This document shows, one piece after another, positions 14,804 through 19,057 of a DNA stretch of 19,057 bases (the stretch's first letter is position 1; each line of letters begins with the position of its first letter). This DNA comes from Salinimicrobium sp049687495 (GTDB taxonomy: Bacteria; Bacteroidota; Bacteroidia; Flavobacteriales; Flavobacteriaceae), in the NCBI GenBank assembly GCA_049687495.1, contig JBAVJB010000005.1, positions 1-19,057 on the forward strand, in the 5' to 3' direction. The translations under genes and the position numbers were made by a program. The notes below the pieces were generated by a model. The model searched no databases and was not told where the DNA came from. It saw only the letters and a list, made by a program, of their open reading frames with translations.

Positions 14804-17226
14804 TTCACCACGATATTTACAGATTCCTCCAGGGAGTGAAAAGCCTCCACCCATTCTAAAGCCTCTTCATTGCCGGCCTCGCTCCTTTCAAGCATATCTG
14901 CATAACAGTCTTCTTTTATTCTAAAAGTGATGTTCTGTGCCTCCCATTTTTCAGGATTTAGTGCCGATTTTTCTATCAGGTCCAGCAATTCGTCGATGTA
15001 GAGCAGTAGTTTGGTATCTTCGGGATCATCTTCCAGCTGAAACATAAGTTCTGTAAGCCGTTGGTCAGCAAGAAAATTCAGCGTGACCAGGTCCAGTTGT
15101 ACTTTGATGGCTTCAGCAGAACGCAGCTGTTTTTCCACTCTTCTTATGCTAAAGTCAGTTTTCTTAAATTCTTTGATCAGCCTGTTGTTCACTGCCATTT
15201 CTACAGGCATTTTTAGCCTGCCCGGCACCATCATATTGATCTCCTGAAAGGTCTTCAGCAAAGGATAGGTGTTTTCATACAGTTGCTGCATCGCGCCTTC
15301 GGTATCGCGTAAATTCCTTTCCATGACCAGTTCCATAATATGGTGCTGCTCGTCGCGGAAGAGGTGCCAGAAGGAGTAGTTGTGAGTTCCAAAATAAGTA
15401 TCCATCAAATTAAAGATCTCATAGACATTGCCTTTTTCAAAGAACATGGAGATCTTGCTGTGCAGCTCATCTAAAGCCTCGGGGCTAATGAACGGCCGCA
15501 CGCCGCCAAATAGGTGATGGTCGCCCATGTGCAGCACCGCGTAGGAAATGTCCACTTTTTCCCAGGTAATATCTGACCTGAATTCAGTGCGGCCCACGAC
15601 CAACTTCTGTTTTCCTGCTTCATAATAATGACTAGTCTTTACCGTAGCACTAAAGTTGTAAAGGCTGATCTCTTCGGGAAATTCTTCAAAAAGTGAGGAA
15701 ATCGCGTAGTGGGCACCAATCCTTATCATATCCAGCTCCATAGGTTTTACACTTTCCTGGTAAGCCGTGTATGCCGTCTGGTATTTTGGTAGATTGCTCG
15801 GAATCTCTCTGAGGGATTCAATAAAGTCGGGCTCATATTCTTCGCCGCTTATCTCCTCTGCAAGTTGTACTGCACGGGTCGCATAGAAAATATCCTGCAT
15901 AGATTCTATTCCTGTCACCTCGTCAAAGAACCAGCCGCAACTGGTGTACATGAGCATGGCGTGGTATTGCATCTCCAGCAGTTTGAGGAGCTTTATTTGA
16001 TCCTTTTCGTTGATCTTCTCTCCAAAATTATCGTCCAGGAATTTCTTTACGTTCTCATTTTTACGATCCAACACTACCTGAATGTAGCGGTTGCGCACCT
16101 CCCATGGTTTTGAGGTGTACGGTTTCATCTCTTTCTCGTAAAGCTTAACAAGCTTCTCCCTAAGGCTGTCGAACGCCTTTCTTAAAGGCGCCCGCCATTT
16201 CTGGTTCCAGTCGGGATGGCCACCGGTATTACAGCCACAGTCACTGCGCCAGCGCTCCACACCGTGATAACAGCTCCAGGAAGTATCTTCCATGATCTCG
16301 ACCTCGTATTCAGGCGGAAATTTTTCCAGGAATTCCCCGTAGATGGTGAGGTTGAAATCTTCGTCTTCTTCAATGGAATGCAGGCAGTATGAAAGCGCCA
16401 TTTCGCCCAGTTTATGGTGGTGGCCGTAGCTCTCCCCGTCGGTAGCGATATGCACCAGCTCCAGTTCATCGGTTTCTGAAAACAGGCCTTCCAGCCTGTC
16501 GGCAAATCGTTTTCCGTCGTTAAGCAAGCCTTCAAAAGCCACTCCCTGTGAAGCGGGGCCGTCATAAAAGAACAAATTGATCTCCTTGCCCGAAGGCAGC
16601 TTGCAAAGATAAGGCCGGCGGGTATCTATTTTCGCATCGGTCGCGTCTTCCCATTCCTTGTCTCCTATCTTACGTACGCGTTTGGCCTGGTAAGGTGAAA
16701 GTATGGTGAATTTAATTCCGTGTTTAGCAAGAATCTCAAGAGTAGCTGTGTTTACAGCGGTTTCTCCCAGCCACATTCCTTCAGGAAAACGTTTGTAACG
16801 CGATTTAAAATCTTCTATTCCCCAGATCACCTGGGTTTCTTTATCCCGGTCATTGGCAAGCGGCATGATAAGATGGTTGTAGGCCTGGGCCAGTGCCGAG
16901 CCATGTCCCGAAAAAGCTTCCATACTATCTTTGTCGGCTTGTAAGATGGCGTCATAAGTTTCGGGCGTCTCGTTTTCCATCCAGGCAAGAAGCGTGGGGC
17001 CTATGTTAAAGGAGATCCACCCGTAATTGTTCATAATGGCCTCAATACGGCCTTTTTCATCAAGTATCCTGGAGGCGGAGTTCCTTCGGTAACATTCGGC
17101 GTTGATCCTGTGGTTCCAGTCGTGGTAAGGGTAAGCAGACTCCTGCATCTCCACCTTGTTTAGCCAGGGGTTCTCCCTTGGCGGCTGGTAAAAGTGGCCG
17201 TGAACACATATATATTTTCTACTCAT
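14800..17226 (-). CDS. GH57 family glycoside hydrolase (alpha-amylase-like) with C-terminal DUF3536-type region
   Basis: An 808-residue GH57 protein with no signal peptide, hence cytoplasmic. The catalytic half (about 1-350) begins with HGHFYQPPRENPW (9-21), has MWLGETAVNTATLEIL with the likely nucleophile Glu155, and IATDGESYGHHH with the likely acid/base Asp263. A Cys-rich motif SCYHGVERWRSDCGC (318-332) follows. The C-terminal half (about 420-800) is helical, starting around YTSCGWFFDEVTGIES, and resembles the DUF3536 region that accompanies this GH57 subgroup. The substrate is probably glycogen or maltodextrin, inferred from its place between treZ and treY; GH57 also includes branching enzymes and 4-alpha-glucanotransferases, so amylase versus transferase activity is open. 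The gene lies 80 bases after treZ and overlaps treY by 4 bases. Confidence 0.88.
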   Translation of the reverse strand: MSRKYICVHGHFYQPPRENPWLNKVEMQESAYPYHDWNHRINAECYRRNSASRILDEKGRIEAIMNNYGWISFNIGPTLLAWMENETPETYDAILQADKDSMEAFSGHGSALAQAYNHLIMPLANDRDKETQVIWGIEDFKSRYKRFPEGMWLGETAVNTATLEILAKHGIKFTILSPYQAKRVRKIGDKEWEDATDAKIDTRRPYLCKLPSGKEINLFFYDGPASQGVAFEGLLNDGKRFADRLEGLFSETDELELVHIATDGESYGHHHKLGEMALSYCLHSIEEDEDFNLTIYGEFLEKFPPEYEVEIMEDTSWSCYHGVERWRSDCGCNTGGHPDWNQKWRAPLRKAFDSLREKLVKLYEKEMKPYTSKPWEVRNRYIQVVLDRKNENVKKFLDDNFGEKINEKDQIKLLKLLEMQYHAMLMYTSCGWFFDEVTGIESMQDIFYATRAVQLAEEISGEEYEPDFIESLREIPSNLPKYQTAYTAYQESVKPMELDMIRIGAHYAISSLFEEFPEEISLYNFSATVKTSHYYEAGKQKLVVGRTEFRSDITWEKVDISYAVLHMGDHHLFGGVRPFISPEALDELHSKISMFFEKGNVYEIFNLMDTYFGTHNYSFWHLFRDEQHHIMELVMERNLRDTEGAMQQLYENTYPLLKTFQEINMMVPGRLKMPVEMAVNNRLIKEFKKTDFSIRRVEKQLRSAEAIKVQLDLVTLNFLADQRLTELMFQLEDDPEDTKLLLYIDELLDLIEKSALNPEKWEAQNITFRIKEDCYADMLERSEAGNEEALEWVEAFHSLEESVNIVVK

Positions 17227-17268
17227 AGCTAGTCAATGTTTTTAATGGTTGGTTTTTGAAGCCTCTGT

Positions 17269-17305
17269 AAAAGATAAGCAATAAAATGCTGTTGAAAAAT
17301 GCCAT
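17269..17305 (-). promoter_or_regulatory. weak candidate promoter upstream of the GH57 gene
   Basis: On the minus strand TATCTTTT (complement of 17269-17276) is one mismatch from TAnnTTTG, with a TTTTTC-type element about 18 bases upstream. It sits in the 80-base gap between treZ and the GH57 gene, so an internal start is possible, though read-through from treZ is equally likely. Confidence 0.25.
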
Positions 17306-17308
17306 TTT
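17288..17308. repeat. dispersed palindrome element after treZ
   Basis: AAAAATGCCATTTT (17295-17308) overlaps the treZ stop codon. The longer segment GCTGTTGAAAAATGCC (17288-17303) matches 134-149 in 15 of 16 bases. It may form the 3' end of treZ message or be a remnant of a small intergenic repeat. Confidence 0.4.
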
Positions 17309-19057
17309 AGGTCTTGTAGACCAGGAATGACTCCTTCGGTACGTTTACTTGAGCTTCAAAAATGAGATTTTCGGGCTGCATTTCGCCGCCCCATTTTTTA
17401 TCTGCGGAAGCAAAAAGGAGCTTTGGCTGTATGTCTTTGGAAATTGCTTCGGAAAGATCTGCACTTCCGAAGTTAAAGAAGCCCACCAGGTCTTCCTCCT
17501 CGCCAGCGGCTGTAGCTTTTAGCAGCATTTTCTCCTCATCAAATTCGGTTTTTACTTCTGAAGTCCTAAATAGGTCAAAATTTCCCTCCTTCCGAAGCCT
17601 TAGCAGCTCTTTATAGTACTCAAAAATGAGGTTTTGACGCTCATTTTTTCTGAAGTCCCAGTTCAGCCTGGAAGCCTCAAAAGTTTCCCGCGACTGCGGA
17701 TCGGGAAAAGCTTTATCGCTGTGGCCTTCGTGGAAGAAGTATTCAAATTCCCTTTTTCGGCCCTCCTGCACGGCTTTGACGAGATCTTTATCACCGTGGC
17801 TCACGAAGTACTGAAAAGGATTTTGTTCGGCGAACTCCTCGCCCATGAACAGCATGGGAACAAAGCCTGAAGTAAGCATAATGCCGGCGGCAAGCTTTTG
17901 TTTTTCAAAAGAAACCAATTGGGACAAACGTTCGCCCAACAACCGGTTTCCCACCTGGTCATGGTTTTGAATACAGACCACAAAATGGCTTTTTGGAAGC
18001 CCTTTCGGGCTGTTCCCAACGCTCTTTTTCCGAAAGTTGGAATAGATCCCGTCATAGATAAAGGCCTGCCGGAAAGCTTTGGCCAAAAATTCCATTTTTC
18101 CGTAGTCCTTATAATAACCTGCATCTTCACCCGTGAGCAGCGTGTGCACCGCGTGGTGAAAATCATCCACCCACTGCCCTTCCAGGCCGTAACCACCCTT
18201 TTCATAGGGTTTGATGATCCTTATGTCGTTGAGATCACTTTCGGCAATGAGCACAAGCCTCCTGCCAATTTTTTCTTCGAGTAGGTCGACTTCTTCGCTG
18301 AGTTCCTTCAAAAAATGCCGGGCGCCCCTGTCAATGATCTCGTGGATCGCATCCAGGCGCAGCCCGTCAAAATGAAATTCCTCCAGCCACATGAGGGCGT
18401 TTTGAACGAAATGATTCCGCACCTGGTCAGAATACTCATCGTCGAAATTGATGGCGCTGCCCCAGGGCGTATGGTATTTATCGGTAAAATACGGGCCGTA
18501 TTGAGAGATGTAATTTCCTTCGGGGCCAAGATGGTTGTAAACCACATCCAGAAGCACAGAAAAATTGCGCCTGTGGCATTCATCGATGAGCTTTTTCAAA
18601 CCTGCGATCCCGCCGTAGCTGTCCTGCGCGGCAAAAGGATACACCCCGTCGTAACCCCAGTTCCTGTCACCGGGAAACTGCGCCAGAGGCATTAGCTCCA
18701 GGGTGTTTACCCCCAACTCCTCCAGGTGATCAAGCTTCTCAATTATAGCTTCAAAAGTGCCTTTTTTAGTGAAGGTTCCCACGTGTAGCTCATAGATGAT
18801 CATGTCATCGAGTTCCCTGCCTTTCCAGGTTCTATCCTGCCACTTAAAGGAATTAGGATCTGTAAGTTGTGACCAGGAATGCACGCCTTCGGGCTGGGCT
18901 TTGGATGCAGGATCTGGAAAGTCATCTTCCCCGTCTAACCTGAATTTATAAAGATCTCCGGGTTTTACGTCCTTTGTTTCGGTTTCCCAGTAGCCTTCCT
19001 CATCTTTAGTTAGAGAGATTGGTTGGTCACGGCCTTTGATGATTACTTCTACAGATT
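17307..19057 (-). CDS. treZ: maltooligosyl trehalose trehalohydrolase, GH13 (5' end outside window)
   Basis: 582 codons are open to the window edge with no stop; the start codon lies beyond base 19057, so this is a 5'-truncated view. The visible N-terminus (SVEVIIKGRDQPISL, then EEGYWETETKDVKPGDLYKF) is the end of the CBM48/early-set domain. The GH13 barrel then shows YELHVGTFTKKGTF, LMPLAQFPGDRNWGYDGV, DVVYNHLGPEGNY, FDGLRLDAIHEI (nucleophile Asp235 in visible numbering), LIAESDLND (acid/base Glu272) and IQNHDQVGNR (Asp366). The motifs distinguish TreZ from glycogen branching enzyme by the GPEGNY and ESDLND forms. The enzyme releases trehalose from maltooligosyl trehalose made by TreY. A GTG at 18884 is internal, not the start. 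It is the most upstream gene of the operon seen. Confidence 0.94.
   Translation of the reverse strand, partial: SVEVIIKGRDQPISLTKDEEGYWETETKDVKPGDLYKFRLDGEDDFPDPASKAQPEGVHSWSQLTDPNSFKWQDRTWKGRELDDMIIYELHVGTFTKKGTFEAIIEKLDHLEELGVNTLELMPLAQFPGDRNWGYDGVYPFAAQDSYGGIAGLKKLIDECHRRNFSVLLDVVYNHLGPEGNYISQYGPYFTDKYHTPWGSAINFDDEYSDQVRNHFVQNALMWLEEFHFDGLRLDAIHEIIDRGARHFLKELSEEVDLLEEKIGRRLVLIAESDLNDIRIIKPYEKGGYGLEGQWVDDFHHAVHTLLTGEDAGYYKDYGKMEFLAKAFRQAFIYDGIYSNFRKKSVGNSPKGLPKSHFVVCIQNHDQVGNRLLGERLSQLVSFEKQKLAAGIMLTSGFVPMLFMGEEFAEQNPFQYFVSHGDKDLVKAVQEGRKREFEYFFHEGHSDKAFPDPQSRETFEASRLNWDFRKNERQNLIFEYYKELLRLRKEGNFDLFRTSEVKTEFDEEKMLLKATAAGEEEDLVGFFNFGSADLSEAISKDIQPKLLFASADKKWGGEMQPENLIFEAQVNVPKESFLVYKT

Noticed and set aside
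14804..14854. Upstream in-frame ATG for treY, extending it by 17 residues
   Set aside because: The conserved TreY N-terminus begins at the 14803 ATG, which also forms a 4-base overlap with the upstream stop.
18882..18884. GTG at 18884 as the start of treZ
   Set aside because: The reading frame continues without a stop to the window edge and encodes recognisable TreZ N-terminal domain sequence, so the GTG is an internal Val codon.

Overview
The window looks like a chromosomal segment of a marine-type Flavobacteriaceae member (Bacteroidota). The evidence is a start-site context without clear Shine-Dalgarno sequences, promoter-like TAnnTTTG elements, many lipoproteins with short Bacteroidota-style lipoboxes, a clade II nitrous oxide reductase cluster, and moderate GC content. 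The genus cannot be fixed from sequence alone; relatives of Gramella, Salegentibacter or Salinimicrobium are the guess. No tRNA, rRNA, CRISPR, transposase or phage gene was seen, and the window is densely coding.

Layout. (1) 1-1376: the 3' end of pta and complete ackA (acetyl-P to acetate plus ATP), separated by a heptamer tandem repeat and an A/T-rich inverted repeat. (2) 1400-2074: a bidirectional terminator, a minus-strand Rrf2-family regulator with a putative Fe-S ligand set, and a divergent control region carrying an FNR/CRP-like dyad at the right distance from a candidate promoter. (3) 2075-10606: a plus-strand nos cluster: lipoprotein cytochrome c, fasciclin-domain lipoprotein, nosZ (clade II, Sec-exported, all copper ligands present), a terminator-like hairpin, a four-helix membrane protein matching NosB in position and topology, nosL, an unusual NosL domain fused to a Met-rich outer-membrane-type barrel, nosD, nosF and nosY. 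(4) 10644-19057: a minus-strand alpha-glucan/trehalose operon: treZ (cut by the window edge), a GH57 glucanase-like protein, treY and malQ, with 4-base ATGA overlaps at the last two junctions.

How it works together. N2O is reduced to N2 by NosZ in the periplasm, with the small cytochrome c as the likely electron donor. NosDFY and two NosL-type proteins would supply copper (and sulfide) for the CuZ/CuA centres. The Rrf2 protein and an FNR/CRP-type factor would couple expression to NO or oxygen status. The convergent operon would trim and rearrange alpha-glucan (GH57, MalQ) and convert its reducing ends to trehalose (TreY then TreZ).

The most unusual element is the NosL-barrel fusion at 6478-7881, which carries 19 methionines in about 78 residues and a His-rich linker. 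It suggests an outer-membrane copper step dedicated to N2O reductase. Also worth attention are the FAS1 lipoprotein between cytochrome c and NosZ, the divergent control region, and a small dispersed palindrome family at gene ends.
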